Shown one piece after another: positions 40,989 through 54,101 of a DNA stretch of 64,000 nt. The stretch is from Halocaridina rubra (taxonomy: Eukaryota; Arthropoda; Malacostraca; Decapoda; Atyidae), in the NCBI GenBank assembly GCA_037179515.1, contig JAXCGZ010015123.1:95001-159000 (forward strand). The letters run 5' to 3'. The notes under the pieces were generated by a model. That model did no database searches. It was not told the DNA's origin and was given only the letters and a program-made list of their open reading frames with translations. Numbering within the stretch: position 1 is the stretch's first letter; each line of letters starts with the position of its first letter. The position numbers and the translations under genes are program-made.

Positions 40989-42186
40989 CCCAGTTATTGG
41001 AATAACGCAAAGATAGGTTCTAAGAAGTTACGCGTATTTTAATTTTCGCGTCATTTAATGAGTTACTTTCCATAAGGAACAATGGTAATGGGCATAGCTC
41101 GTTCCACAACCGTCCATAGACACACTATGCCGTAGATATAAGATTAGTAAAACATATTTTATAAGTACATAGCAAAGCAGAAAGACCTGTAGTTATTTAT
41201 ATTAACATGCAAATAGTGTACAGTATAAAAGATATACAGGTTTACTGTACAGTAAACAAATTAATGCACTCTATTATGCGGTAGGCAACAGGCATACACT
41301 GAGACGTGCATGGTGGTGGTGAGCACGAGGATGCAAACGTTTTGCCACCTCCGTATCAGCTGATGCACCCTCGCACGCTATTTCCCTGACGATATTTTAT
41401 CGAAAGTTGTTTTTGCTGTTTGTTCTTAATGCTTTTTTCAATTTTCTTCATATGTGATCGCATTAAGCGGTAGAAGAGGAGGAGGATGCGGGAGAACGAA
41501 CTTCTATCTGCAGACGTTTTGCCGCTTCCATATCAGCTGATGCTTATCACTATTCAGGCACAATATCTTACTCCTAAAATATTTATTTACTCACTCTATT
41601 TGGGGTTTATCTAATTTTCAAGATTATAGTATATTATTTATATTCCTTGGTTCTAAACATTATTCTATCTTTACATATTAACCATGCTGCACGAAATCAA
41701 AACGTAAACAAAGTCAGCTAAGAGGAGAAGAAAACTATACAATTTGTTACAAAGAAAACGTATATCGGGGAACCTTAAATTAAATAAATATATTCTCCAC
41801 ACTCTATTTCCCTAACGATTTTATATTGAAAGTGTTTGCTGTTTGTTCTTAATGCTTTTTTTCAATTTTCTTCATAATATTCGATCGCATTAAGCGGTTG
41901 AAGAGGAGGAGGATGCGGGAGAACGAACCTCTATTCACAAAAGTTTTGCCACTTCCGTATCAGCTGATGCACCCTCGCACGCTATTTCCCTGACGATATT
42001 ATATCGAAAATTTGTTTTCTGTTTGTTCTTAATGCTTTTTTCCATCATCTTCTTAATATCCGATCGCATTAAGCATTCGATTATTTACTAAAATAAAAAA
42101 AAAATCGAATTTTTTTGCATGGGCGTTATTCGTGAATTTTGTATTTTTTTACTATTTATTTTTTAGGGGCGTTATTCCAATTTCAC
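40988..42186 (-). mobile_element. Tigger-like remnant with repeated transposase segments (element T4)
   Basis: The ends carry inverted copies of ATTGGAATAACGC (near 40995 and 42170). Inside, a segment containing 'gccacctccgtatcagctga', 'cacgctatttccctgacgat', 'tgtttgttcttaatgctttt' and 'gatcgcattaagcgg' occurs about three to four times (41310-41470, partly 41480-41545, 41795-41940, 41940-42085). On the minus strand it encodes EGASADTEVAKRL-like sequence, resembling the 'GEAASADxEAA' region of Tigger transposases. All copies are broken. Confidence 0.5.
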
Positions 42187-42268
42187 GAATTATAAACACG
42201 TGGAAAGCCACCTACTCAAAGTACTTTGAGAAGGTGGCCAGTTAAGGTCACAAAATTAATAAGTACTT

Positions 42269-42373
<105 letters not shown>

Positions 42374-42447
42374 GGTATACATTTATTCGTTGTTTTATTT
42401 AATGGGCTTTTCCTACCATTTTAGACTGTATGTTAACAGTTTAGTGT

Positions 42448-42571
<124 letters not shown>

Positions 42572-42981
42572 TCATAAACTCTAGTTGTAGTATGTTGTTA
42601 GATTCTTTTTTCATTATTCACAAGGTGAAAACATAACCTCCAAAATTTATGTGCAAGTAGTTATAATTGTAAGGTATATTATCATCATCGAATGGCTATT
42701 AGCTCTTTGATTTTTTCTTTAGCTCGAAACAGTAACCTTCACATAATCTAATACAGAGAAGTCTAGATACTATATTAAGAAGCCAAGCTGAAGTTATATT
42801 ATCCATAGGTAGCCAAGTGAATATTTAGCTATCACATTGTTGCTCTTGTTAAAAAAGTCACATGTGAATAATGCATTCCATTCTCTTGTTACGCTTAATT
42901 GCTTTGAAAACATTATTTTTTACATTCTCTTACATTTTGACAGATGATGTTTCTAGAAAGAACTATATCGTTTTGGGATAG

Positions 42982-43273
42982 AGACGCTCCCCAGCTTACG
43001 AACGAGTTAGGTTCTGACCTGCCGTTCGTATCCTGAATTTTTCATAAATTGATATTTTGTGTGTACAGTATATTACTACCAAGCATCCTACATCACGTTT
43101 TAAACATAATATAGGTGTTTTAGAACATAATAATTTGCTTTCTAATCCTAAAGACATAATGCAAACTTGCTCATTTCTTGAAACGGAACCATCCATAACT
43201 TGATGTATAATAATAGTAGACTGCACAGGTACTGCGCTTTTCACATATTTGTTAGTTGGGGAGGGTCTGTTTT
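42982..43273. mobile_element. Tigger-like MITE (element T5)
   Basis: Left end GACGCTCCCCAGCTTACGAA with 'cgagttaggttctgacctgc'; right end, reversed, CAGACCCTCCCCAACTAACA. About 290 bp with no coding capacity. The terminal pattern resembles the other Tigger-like ends in this intron. Confidence 0.5.
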
Positions 43274-44110
43274 GCAATACTCTAAATGGGTGTTTGAAAT
43301 ATATTTTTTTTAAATTAGTATACTGAAAAAAATTGGCTCTCTTAAAAGCTCTTATATTGTAAAGGCTTTCATTTATAAAACGTGTAACTCTTATCTTTGT
43401 AAGTTGCATTTTCAGAACTCTCTATCCCATATAATATCAAGTAAGCTCTTAAAAACAGTCTTGAATTAATTTAATACTGTGTATATACTACAGGGGTATT
43501 TGGATGGTTATAAATTTTCCCCATCAGGATGATTCGTAGGTCGTAATAATCTCACTTTGTCATTTGTGAGAAATTTTGTTGGTTATTGTTAATTTTAAAT
43601 GATGGTTTTGGAAAAATTTGTGGACTAAAATCCTCTTTTTTTTTCTTATATTTGTATTCTCTGGGGAGACAGAAACGTCTTAGTTTATTTTATTTTCCTT
43701 ATGAGGGGGTGTAGCATATACGAGATGCAAATTGCGAATCTAATTCAGCAATGAGCCTCACAGCATCCAGGTTAGATTCCAAAATGGAGAAGGTTAAGGC
43801 AGGTTCCCATTGAACCAATGAAATGTACTCGACACAGTTACAGTTTAATACTCTCTTAGGTTTTATAAATTTTGAACTTAATAGTTTAAAAAAAAAAATT
43901 ATTTTCCTGTACTTGGTAATACAATAACAGTAAAGAGAAGCATTTCTACCATATTAAGATAGAATTATAAAATGGTGGCTGGAAGCAATTAGACTAAGCT
44001 ACGAGAACTATGAAGGGCTTTACTAGGAAATACCAGATGAATACTAAAGTTAATGCTACAAACCTCACTCCCAAGTTTAAAATGTGAAACATACCTGCTG
44101 AAATGGGAGT
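43274..44110. other. 14-3-3 epsilon intron 1 sequence, no feature recognised
   Basis: AT-rich intron sequence with no recognised element. Confidence 0.45.
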
Positions 44111-44111
44111 C

Positions 44112-44735
44112 GTCGTTTTTTTTTTTTTTTTTGTGTGTGACACATGGACAGGCAGAAACTGTCCTCATCAATAAAGGCCCTGGCTCGAGAAAATACCAAG
44201 AAAAAGGAAAAGAAGGAGGTTAAGGACAAGGCAGAGATGAAGTAATGTCACACAAAGGAAAACGACATACAGAAAAAACAGTTAAAGTATAGATGACCCA
44301 GAGATAAGGAGGACTAGGCCCTGAGATGACAATAGATATGCTTTTTGAAGGATGAAAGGTCATAAGAATTAGGAAAGACAGAATGAAGAAGAAAGTTCCA
44401 GAGTCTGGAGGTAGATGGGAAGAAGCAGTCGTTGCACCGACCAATCTGTGAGCTACAAATCTCCACACAGTACCTGTGAGATGAGGCAGCTTGGCGAGTG
44501 TTACGCGGCCTCGGCAATGGGGGAGGAATGCAACTCACCAACTTATCAGAGCAGTGATGGAAGTAGTAGCAGTAGAAAAGAGAAAGGGAAGATACCTTAA
44601 GGTGAAGAGAGAGAGAATCCAGATTAGAAGTAAGAGAAGGATCATTAATGAGTCTAACTACCTTAGATTCAACCTTATCAAGGAGATAAGTATCAGAAGT
44701 ACCACCCCAGATGTGTGAGCAGTATTATAAGCACA
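44112..44735 (-). mobile_element. Jockey-like LINE, 3'-end copy D2
   Basis: On the minus strand it starts near 'cacacatctggggtggtact' and reads the reverse transcriptase C-terminus with frameshifts (SCIPPPLPRPRNTRQAASSH, RYCVEICSSQIGRCNDCFFP, STSRLWN, DLSSFKKHIYCHLRA, stop). The 3'UTR then ends 'tgcctgtccatgtgtcacac' plus a short A tail (T run at 44117-44132 on the plus strand). The end is close to that of copy D3. Confidence 0.82.
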
Positions 44736-45373
44736 TACTCAACTTTTAAGTATCTGTATTGTGTGGTAAGGCCTAAGGGCATGACCTCTCTTGCATATTT
44801 TTTGGGTCACCTAGGTCGATTCTTTATTTATGAGCTATTAACATTGCCTTCACTTCGGTATGGGAGAAGAAAAGTATTAAATGTATATAATGATTAACTA
44901 TTCTAGGTTTTTAGTGCAGCTCATTGCTGTACTAATGAAAATATATTTATTGTACATTGTATTCACAAATTGAACTAGTCTTCTCCCTCAGTATGAAAAG
45001 TGTAGTGGATCTGGTGACTTATTTTGGTGTATGTGAAGTGAGTTTGGATGAACTAGAGTACAAATATTGTAGAGGAAGGTATACAGTGTTTTCTTGTTGA
45101 CTAATTTATATCCTAATGTTTTTCTTTAGAAGCATTGTTTTATAAGTGCTTTGGATCTGTGATGCCATAGATATCACGTTATAAATTTGTATCTTGGTGA
45201 GACACTATGTTCAGTTATATAGTAATGCACTTCAAAACATGACGAGGTAAGACCGAACACATGAAGCAAAGCTTAGATGTGAAATTTAAACCATAGTGCT
45301 TCAAATAAACTTATTTTTGTTTGAAGAGAAAATCGCATATTAAAACAAAAGTATAAAATAAAAGTAAAAATTT

Positions 45374-45376
<3 letters not shown>
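44736..45376. other. 14-3-3 epsilon intron 1 sequence, no feature recognised
   Basis: AT-rich intron sequence with no recognised element. Confidence 0.45.
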
Positions 45377-45458
<82 letters not shown>

Positions 45459-45808
45459 GTGATCCCCCGCTATATCGCGTTTCTTGGTTCGCATTTTCAC
45501 TAAATCGCATTTTTTTTTTTATTTTTTTTTTTGGGCAAATTATTATTGTGAAATACCTATGTACATGAGTATGTCTTGTAATTACCACTTCATTCACTGT
45601 AATTTTATCTATCACTTTCATATAAATTTACGTTGCATGCTGTTATTTATGAAGTAAAGGGTGGTTTGTTAACAGTAGAGGGAGGATTTATACAGTGTAA
45701 ACGTAAAAATAAATTAAAATATCTATGTACATATAGTCTGATCCTACTTCGCGGTTTTCCTGTCTCGCGCCGGGTCCCGGAACCAAACTATCGCGATAAT
45801 GGGGGGAT

Positions 45809-45888
<80 letters not shown>
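45377..45888. mobile_element. Tigger-like MITE (element T6) inside a (TA)n array
   Basis: TA tracts at 45377-45451 and 45813-45888 flank about 356 bp with inverted ends: left CAGTGATCCCCCGCTATATC, right (reversed) TAGTAATCCCCCCATTATCG. The left end continues 'gcgtttcttggttcgcattt' and the right end 'gcgatagtttggttccggga'. Since Tigger-like elements insert at TA, the flanking TA array gives no distinct duplication. Confidence 0.65.
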
Positions 45889-45891
<3 letters not shown>

Positions 45892-46194
45892 CTTGTAAAT
45901 AAAAGCCACATGAATATTTTCCAGACTAAAAATGATCTTAAAACGTTTCCAAGCAATCTTATTGCCTATGCGATACAAAAAATTAGTAACAATTTTATTC
46001 CTTACCTTCGGTCTCTTTCCTTCTACTCAGTATGCAATATTTATGTACTTTTAAGTATTTTTTTTATAATTTGGTGAGTGAGTGAATTCATATACTCTGC
46101 AATTATTCTCAGGAGTTATTTTATTTTTTTTTTTCTAATTTAGTGTGAGTTTCTTCATATACTCTGCAATTACTCTCAGGAGTTAAGTATTTAT

Positions 46195-46505
46195 ATATTT
46201 TTTTTTAAAGTGACAAGGATGGGCAAAAAAAAATGAAAATAAAAATCTGACCTCATTGGGCCTGGGCATGTAGAAAACAAAAGTAAAGAGAAACATATGG
46301 CAAGTGTTGTGACTTGTCAGATGTGAAGGTATAGTGAGATATGCACAACAAATATCCAAGAATATTCGGTGTTTATGTAGGCATAGAAGAAGAATCGTAA
46401 CTGAAGGAAAACTTAACATCGACCTTCCTGGACAGTCCTATTTAAGTCCAAAAGACCTTTCAGTAATAGTATTGCAATGGGCAGCTTCTGCCATGGGCCA
46501 ACCTG
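46195..46505 (-). repeat. SINE-like repeat E, copy E4
   Basis: Minus-strand copy of about 300 bp from 'ggttggcccatggcagaagc' to 'gcccatccttgtcactttaa'. It shares its left boundary with copies E3 and E5 and its body ('aggactgtccaggaaggtcg', 'ctgacaagtcacaacacttg') with the others. Confidence 0.65.
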
Positions 46506-47334
46506 CTACATAAAGAGTTGTTATCAAGGAAGAATTGAAAGAGTAAACATTTCGAGACACGCTGTTTGCAGACTTAACCAGAATTACTCTTGTAAGACCT
46601 AGAGATGCAACTGTGAATTGTACGCAGATTTAACAATAGCAAGTGAACTCAAGCCCTAATGATAGGGTCTAGATAATTTTGGAAAACCTGAGACCTGGTT
46701 CTATAATTCATTAGTGTACATACAAAGTAACTTGAGTAAAAGTATAATTAGAGAAGAGCAGTAAGTTTTAAATTTTGTTACACTGTACTCTTCCTTTTGT
46801 TATAGCCACTGTTGTTGCAAGTAAGAGACGGTAATAAGCGTGGTAATTTAAGTTATTTCCTGTGCGAGGAATTTTCCTTTTCATCTTTCTATATTGAGTT
46901 TGTCTATGGAGGTCGAGAAGAATGACTCACGTATTTCATGTCATGGGAGTTACCTACTAGATTGGCGGCAGGGGAGAAAGATGCTCGTATTCGCTCCTTG
47001 TCAAAGAAGGTGGTTAAAATGAACAGAGGAACAAGGGATTGAGAATCTCTGCCTTCCAGTAATATGTAATTGAAAATGGTGATGGAAGAGCTGGATTTCT
47101 TAGGCTATATTGAAGCCTTATCCCTCCTCCTCTAATTATTTTCAAGTTTGATCATCCCTGTTGTTGTGATTGGATATGTCATCTAATTAGAAAGGAAATT
47201 GTACACAGTATTTATATTTGCCTTACTGTATAGTTGTTTAGGAATTTTCATACTGAATTGAAGATCTTTGCAGTCGACGTTTGGTATTAATCTTTAATAT
47301 AATTCTTAATAATTTGGCACTTACTATCAAAATG
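46506..47334. other. 14-3-3 epsilon intron 1 sequence, no feature recognised
   Basis: No gene or repeat family recognised. Confidence 0.45.
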
Positions 47335-47520
47335 AGAGTCTGCGTTACCTCAGTTGTAGAGCACACAAGTTGTAAAATGAGTAGCCTGACAAAGACAGGT
47401 ATAATCTCACCCCTGGGTATTAGGAAGGGCATCCAGCCTCAGTCTCCCAGCTTCAACCAGGTTGTGTCCATCCTCATTCAGGTGGGGACTCATTGTAACA
47501 CAAAATGGCAAAAAAAAAAA
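47335..47520 (+). repeat. Possible SINE just upstream of 14-3-3 exon 2
   Basis: Less AT-rich than the surrounding intron, with 'attaggaagggcatccagcc' and an A-run tail at 47510-47520. The 'ggaagggcatcc' phrase is common in animal SINE/RTE tails, but I found no second copy in the window and no clear target-site duplication. Confidence 0.35.
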
Positions 47521-47577
47521 ATATTTATTTTTACATTGTGATTTCTTTGATTTAATGTAATATTCCTTCTGTTTCAG

Positions 47578-47777
47578 AAATGGTGGAAGCCATGAAGATG
47601 GTGGCCTCGATGGACGTGGAACTGACAGTGGAGGAACGTAATCTTTTATCTGTTGCTTACAAAAATGTCATTGGAGCACGTCGTGCTTCTTGGAGGATCA
47701 TATCTTCCATAGAACAAAAAGAAGAAAATAAGGGAGGGGAAGAAAAGTTAGAAATGATTCGTACCTACAGGACACAG
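47578..47777 (+). CDS. YWHAE homologue: 14-3-3 epsilon, exon 2
   Basis: Acceptor tttcag at 47572-47577; donor CAG|gtatgt at 47777/47778. It completes the Glu codon and encodes helices 2-3, including the family signature [16 protein letters not shown] and [20 protein letters not shown]. This holds the basic groove residues (Lys and Arg of KNV..RR and SWR) that contact the ligand phosphate in 14-3-3 proteins. Phase 1 in, phase 0 out, consistent with its neighbours. Confidence 0.97.
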
Positions 47778-47939
47778 GTATGTCTGTCAATTCCGCAGTA
47801 ACTATTTCAAGTCTTTAAACTACGGCATTTGTAATTGAAGATAAGATTTGCTTTCAAGTATTTGGCCTCATGATATAGTACACATATTGAAGCTCGAAGC
47901 TATGATTATTCTTATACTTTTTTGTGTTCATTCTCATTA

Positions 47940-48103
<164 letters not shown>

Positions 48104-48145
48104 TTATCTTGCAAGTAGATACTTTAAATAATATTTTTCTCATAG

Positions 48146-48270
48146 GTTGAAAAAGAATTGAAAGATATTTGTTCTGACATCTTGGGACTCCTAGATAAGC
48201 ACCTCATTCCAACAGCATCTGCAGGAGAGAGCAGAGTTTTCTTTTATAAGATGAAGGGCGATTATCACAG
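48146..48270 (+). CDS. YWHAE homologue: 14-3-3 epsilon, exon 3
   Basis: Acceptor ttctcatag at 48137-48145; donor at 48271, splitting an Arg codon (AG|G). It encodes [20 protein letters not shown] through KMKGDYHR, the region before the conserved Arg-Tyr pair that binds phosphate. A long TA array plus about ten TG units ends only about 43 nt upstream of the acceptor. Confidence 0.97.
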
Positions 48271-49238
48271 GTCTGTATGAAATGATGGATTTTTTCTTTC
48301 CTTTGCGATGTTATCTGAACTGCACTGCAGTTTTCACTGTACTTCATCCCCCTCTCCAGGAGAGAGATATTTTCTGAAATTCAACTTCCATTTTATATAT
48401 GGGAATAAGGGTGCAACTAGTAGCTTTATAATATTCTAAAAACCTTGAAAAATTAATCTTATCTTGGAAATTACTAGTATTTATATGCTTTTCAGCTTTT
48501 AGATGCTTTCCTCATGGACTGGTGTTAATAAAAATTTATTTGCCTTTAACTCATATATGTATAAAAAATATAATTTTGTAAGGTATCCACTTGAAGATTT
48601 ATCCTTTTTTATTCAGGGTATTTATATTAGTTTATTGGTATTCTTTTTATTACCACTTAATTTTGTGCTGATAATTTTGAAATCTAGCTTTTGTGGCCTG
48701 TTCTATGATGGAGTTCCAAAACATATGGGTCCTTTATGTCTGTAATACTCCTTGTAGTATGCTCTAAAATATTAATGCTGATGTTATTGGTCTTTCTTCA
48801 GCTGTTTTGTAAATAGTGAAATGAAACTCCAAAATATGAAACCATATTGTCTTAAAGTTATCATTTTGGGGCTTGACCAGTTTAGCTTGTGAAGAAGGTC
48901 TTGTTTTTAATACCATATGGGATTTTTCTTATCTACCTTAGATATGGATATTTAGAAAGCTAGCATTTGCAGTATATTTTTAAGTATAAGCAACAGGCAT
49001 ACTGTATTATGCATTTTGTCATTGTTAATTCTTTGATGCAAGCCTTATGAGACTTGGTAAATACTACTAATATAGTATCAAACAAAGGAAGTGTTCGTCA
49101 TATATGTAGATGCATTAGTTCTTTTGGTTTCAAACCTAGATTTATTCATGAAACCTATTGCGATGCAAGCATTATAATAAGGCACCTTGTGCATACTTTT
49201 TATAAATTTATATAATTTTTACATGTTTTGCCCCTTAG
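48271..49238 (+). other. 14-3-3 epsilon intron 3
   Basis: A 968-bp T-rich intron without recognised repeats. Confidence 0.8.
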
Positions 49239-49358
49239 GTATCTTGCAGAATTTGCTACTGCCAATGACAGGAAGGCTGCTGCAGAAAACTCACTTGTTG
49301 CTTACAAAGCTGCCAGTGACATTGCGATGACAGAACTGCCTCCTACACACCCTATTCG
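49239..49358 (+). CDS. YWHAE homologue: 14-3-3 epsilon, exon 4
   Basis: Acceptor ccccttag; donor CG|gtatgg. It encodes [20 protein letters not shown] and then a segment through [10 protein letters not shown]. The split Arg codons at both ends join correctly with exons 3 and 5. The [20 protein letters not shown] block is highly conserved in all 14-3-3 proteins. Confidence 0.97.
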
Positions 49359-49420
49359 GTATGGTAACATGACAACATTTAATTTTATATTTAAGTAACT
49401 TTTATGTATTAGATCTTTAG

Positions 49421-49741
<321 letters not shown>

Positions 49742-49984
49742 TAAAAACTTTTGGCTCTGTTTTGTTTGTTAGTTAATTAGTCAGTGTACATTATCAAAAT
49801 ATAGGAGTTTATGAAAGTTCTCACATTGTAAGGGGTATTACTTACAATGTTCTTGTGGATATTATGGACATTTCGATACTTGGTTGCTGTGTGGTAGTCT
49901 GGGTGTAAAGTTATTCCGAGTACAAATCGTGCTATATATTTCTTGTATTCCAAATTGTTTTGCATCAAATACATACATACATAT

Positions 49985-51335
49985 ATACACACGGCCTCAT
50001 TCCCCCTTGTAAGGGGGGTGGCCGAGCCAAGAAACAGGCATTCACCACGATCCACACATACCTCAACCACTCCTCTTAGGTCCTTGGGGATAAAGGGTTG
50101 CCACATTTCCCCTCCCCCTTTCACCTTCCTTGGGTCATCCACAAGGTGGGTGTGCGATGATATTCTACAATGAGGCCCGACAACCACAGCTTGTTTACCC
50201 CCACCACTTCATCACATGGCAACTCCCCTCACACCTGTCCATCACAGTTCACTGAGCTAGCAGATGTGAGTAATCCATTTGGCCCGTGTCATCTATACAA
50301 TCTTCCTCCACTCATTCCTGTCTCTTTCATGCACTTCCCTGCTCCACTGACATTCCACATGCATTCAATGCCCATTTCATGCTATCCATCCTTCTTATTC
50401 TAGGTCTCCTTCTTGACCTAACTCCAATTACTTCTGCACTCCAAACCAGCTCAACACTGATCTAACCTATCTGAAAGCTTCCTTTCAACACCCGTTCTCT
50501 GCCTGATATCCTTATTTCTAACTTATTCTAGATACATCAATTATATTTCTCAAACACCTCTTCTCCTTTACATTCAACTTGTTTCATCCTCTCTTGCATT
50601 CCAAATCTCTACTCCATACAATGCTGTCAGGACGATCACACATATTCTTCTGTGTGCATTCTTTCCCAAATATCTATTTCTCATTACACTTTTCAACCCA
50701 CCTAGATATTTACTTGCTTCCCTCACTCTACGACTTATCTCTGCATCCTCGCGTTCACTCCTTGGTATGTGCGACCCAAGATTCATAAAATTCTCAACTT
50801 CAGGGAACCCCCATTCACTCCTACATTCAATCTGCCGATGTTAACACTCCTCGTGCATCTCATGACTTTAATATTACCAATATTCACCTGCAACTTCCCT
50901 CTTTCGCACACTAACAAACTCAAGTCACCAAATGCTTCAGTTCATTCTCAATATCATCCTCATATAGCAAGTGATTCAACTCCACAACCTTCCATCCTCA
51001 CCCACCAGTTCCAAAACTAATACTCTTTCATATACTTCCCTTACCACTCCATCCATATACGCATTAAAAAACCTTGGCGACATTACACAACCGTGACGTA
51101 ACCCTACATTTACCTAAAACCAATCAGTCATATTTCCATCTCTCACACATGCTCTATTATTCATGTAAAAACTCTTCACCGCGTTCAACAAACTTCCACT
51201 TCTTCCATACATTTGTAACATTCCACAACCCCTCTGTCTACCCTGTGTAGTGTTTTTTCAAAGTATATAAAAGCCCAGAAAGTGTCCCTACCTTTCTCCA
51301 AGAACTTCTCATGTGCACCAAATGCATGTAATTAT
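49985..51335 (-). mobile_element. RTE-like LINE fragment R2 in 14-3-3 intron 5
   Basis: Minus-strand copy of the family at 11.6 kb but longer at the 5' side. It reads, with stops and shifts, AFIYFEKTLHRVDREGLWNV near 51270, VGLRHGCVMSPRFFNAYMDG near 51080, and the C-terminal block EISRRVREASKYLGGLKSVM near 50690. The 3'UTR ends 'gggggaatgaggccgtgtgt' and a TATATATGTATG-type tail at 49970-49990. It is degraded. Confidence 0.8.
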
Positions 51336-52129
51336 TGCTCAAATGTCGAAGAAAAGTATTTCTACCATTACCATGACACCGACTCTACTAATAGCTGAGA
51401 GTGGCCAAAATTGAACTAATTAAGGAAGTAATAGTTCACCATTCTCATTACATCATCACCCTTTGTATCCACTGTTTTTTGGAAAGGGAAAAAAAAAGAT
51501 GGCATTACCAACAATTTTCTCCCTAATACCTATTTTCCTACTACGGCAGAGAATGTGATTGCATACTTTCTTACCTTTTACTAAGGAAATATGCAGTCAT
51601 AATATTTTAGGAATATACATTGCATCGGATTTATTTTCCCTACAGGCACTGCTCAGTGTCTTGATTTTTTTTATTAAATTTTCTATATGTACAAAGAGTT
51701 TCCTAAGGTTTGGAGAGAATTCCAGGATATAAATATTCAAGGCTACAGTCCTAATGTCGTAGATCAATGCCTCTTGTACTAGTTAACTATGCTGACTGGC
51801 AGTTTTTTCTGGAACCAGAGACCAGTACCAAATTTGCATAGTTAAATAGTGTCATTCTTTGCACTAAATATAATGAATATACCAGATGCTGGTGTTTTTT
51901 TGGTTTATTCAGCCAGCTAAGCACTGAAATGTATATTTTACATGAGAATTCTCAAGTAAGATTCCACATGGTGACAAAATTACCAATAGTTATAGGTCTG
52001 CAAAAGCTGGTATTAGGGTAAGGTAAACACATACTTCAAGTCTATTGTCATGATGCAATGGCTCATAATCCAGTATCAACACTTGCCATGGAACATCATT
52101 ACTTTCACATTTATGAAATCCCAGATAAT

Positions 52130-52337
52130 TGGTTGGCCATGGCACCAGCCCCCTCATTGAAATACTACAACTGAAGGTATTATGGATTCAACTGGGACTG
52201 GTCCAGACAGCTTTGGCTTGAGTCTTCCTTCTGGACGATTCTTTCCTTATACCTACATCTACACCAAATATTCTGGCTTATTCGTTACACATCTCTTGCT
52301 ATCCCATTACATTTGACAAGTCACAACATTCCCCATA
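52130..52337 (+). repeat. SINE-like repeat E, copy E5 (3'-truncated)
   Basis: Begins 'ggttggccatggcaccagcc', like E4, and runs to 'gacaagtcacaacattcccc', where a short TA tract cuts it off. The terminal ~80 bp common to the other copies is absent. Confidence 0.6.
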
Positions 52338-52384
52338 TATATATATATATATATATATATTTTTCCCTCCCTCATATTTGCTAT

Positions 52385-53412
52385 ATTTATGGAAGATCCA
52401 CAGCTTATGGTCCCAGGTACCTGGCATAGAGGGGTGCTAAGAATCTCCGGGGATCCTGTTGACTCCACTACTTGCTTGAGGGTAGACATGCATGGTGGTA
52501 GTAATGGTTTTACCCTTAACGTTGCACCTCCTGATAGATTTGCTTCTTTCACTCCTCACTGTTGTAACATTCATAGCCTGAACTCTCTTTCGTCTGGAGA
52601 ACAGCATTTAGGTACTTCCCTCCCTAACCTACTCCTCCTCTCTGAAACCCAGCTGTCTAGTCATGCTTCCACTGACCCATTTCAAATCTATCACCGTAAC
52701 CTGTACTCTCGTTTTTGTTCCAACGGTGGAGTCTGTGTCTACTGCAACGCTAACACTCCTATTGCAAGGCTCATGGACCTAGAATCTCCTGACTTTGATG
52801 TTCTCATGCTAAAAATCTATCTCTCCCCTACCACTATATTCCATTGCTTCATTTACTGTTCTCCAGACTCCAGCTTTCTTTGAATATCTGTCCTCTTGCC
52901 AAGAGTCCTTACCATCTTCTCACCCACATGCTTGAAGTTCTCTATATTGGAGACTTCAGTGTACACCACAGTGAGTGGCTTAATTCTTCTCTCGCTGATG
53001 TTGGAGAAAGTGAGGCCCTTACTTTCTGTACAACTCACAATGTGGAGCAAATTATTCAAACATCCTACTCATGTTCTCAGTTGACACAAACATGTAGCCA
53101 ACACTCTTGACAAATTTCTTACTTCTGACCCTTCTAACTATTATTTTGTCTTTCCAAATTCTTGTAACCTATCTTCCTTCAAAAAGCAAATCTATCGTCA
53201 TCTCAGGGCCTAATCCTCCATATCTCCTGGTCCTCAGTACTTTGACTATTTTATCAGTCTGTCCTGTTCCTTTGTGTATCATTACTTCATCTCTGCCTTA
53301 TCCATAACCTTTTCCTTTTCCTTCGTCTTAAATGTTTTCTCGTGCCCGGGCCTTTATTGATGAGGGCAGTTTTATTTTTTGCCTGTCAAGGTATCACACT
53401 TACAAAAAAAAA
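52385..53412 (+). mobile_element. Jockey-like LINE, internal-deletion copy D3
   Basis: The 5' part encodes an APE-type endonuclease with frameshifts: CCNIHSLNSLSSGEQHLGTS, LLLSETQLSSHAS, NGGVCVYCNAN (52555-52885), then YIGDFSVHHSEWLNSSLADV and LTFCTTHNVEQII (52940-53060). After 'cttctgacccttctaactat' the sequence goes directly to the extreme C-terminus (LSSFKKQIYRHLRA-like, stop ~53201) and the 3'UTR ending 'tgcctgtcaaggtatcacac' plus A tail. The whole reverse transcriptase is missing. Confidence 0.8.
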
Positions 53413-54042
53413 GTTTTAGCAATGGAATCATCACACGAACTGGTGTCTTGAGCACTGACACTTGTCGTAGGACAACCACTGAGAAAAACTGGCTAGTAAT
53501 TATTTCCTTTCCATAAATGTGATTGAAGAAGTAAGAATAGTCATGCTTACCTTAATAATTTGGGATTGCTGTCACATTTGAAAAAAAAAAAAAAAAATTT
53601 ATCAGGAAAATTGTAAGCCATCGTCACCTTTTGTCTCTCATTTCTTTAGGCACTTTACCTTAAGTTAGATTTAAAAATACATGAATGTTCTCCTTAAGCA
53701 TTACATAAGAGGGGGGATCTACGAGCATTTTTATCATAGAAATATATTTAGGAATGTGTGTGTAGTATTTTTATGACTAGCCCTATCACCATGTGTCATC
53801 TTTTGGTTACACTTGCTTCATGTTAACTTATAATTCCATCTCATCCAGTGGAATATTAGTGTCTAGAGTAGACCAATTTACTTAACTTTCCTTAACACAT
53901 GGGATTTGCTTGCTTAATATAAAATTATAGTACAGGACTGTTAGTTGTCAAATAGATACTGAAAAGGGCAGTCACTGTAGGTAGTTCATTTTATTGTAGG
54001 GTGACTTGAATTCTTCTTTTAATCTTCTTCTTTGTTTGGCAG
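53413..54042 (+). other. 14-3-3 intron 5, 3' part
   Basis: No gene or repeat recognised up to the exon 6 acceptor. Confidence 0.5.
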
Positions 54043-54101
54043 CTGGAGAAGGTGAACAGAAAGAACAAGTTCAGGATGTGGAGGATCAAGATGTGAGCTA
54101 A
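54043..54101 (+). CDS. YWHAE homologue: 14-3-3 epsilon, exon 6 with stop
   Basis: Acceptor tttggcag at 54035-54042. It completes an Ala codon and encodes the acidic C-terminal tail GEGEQKEQVQDVEDQDVS, ending at TAA 54099-54101. This variable acidic tail is typical of the epsilon class and is thought to gate the ligand groove. The phase agrees with exon 5. Confidence 0.95.
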
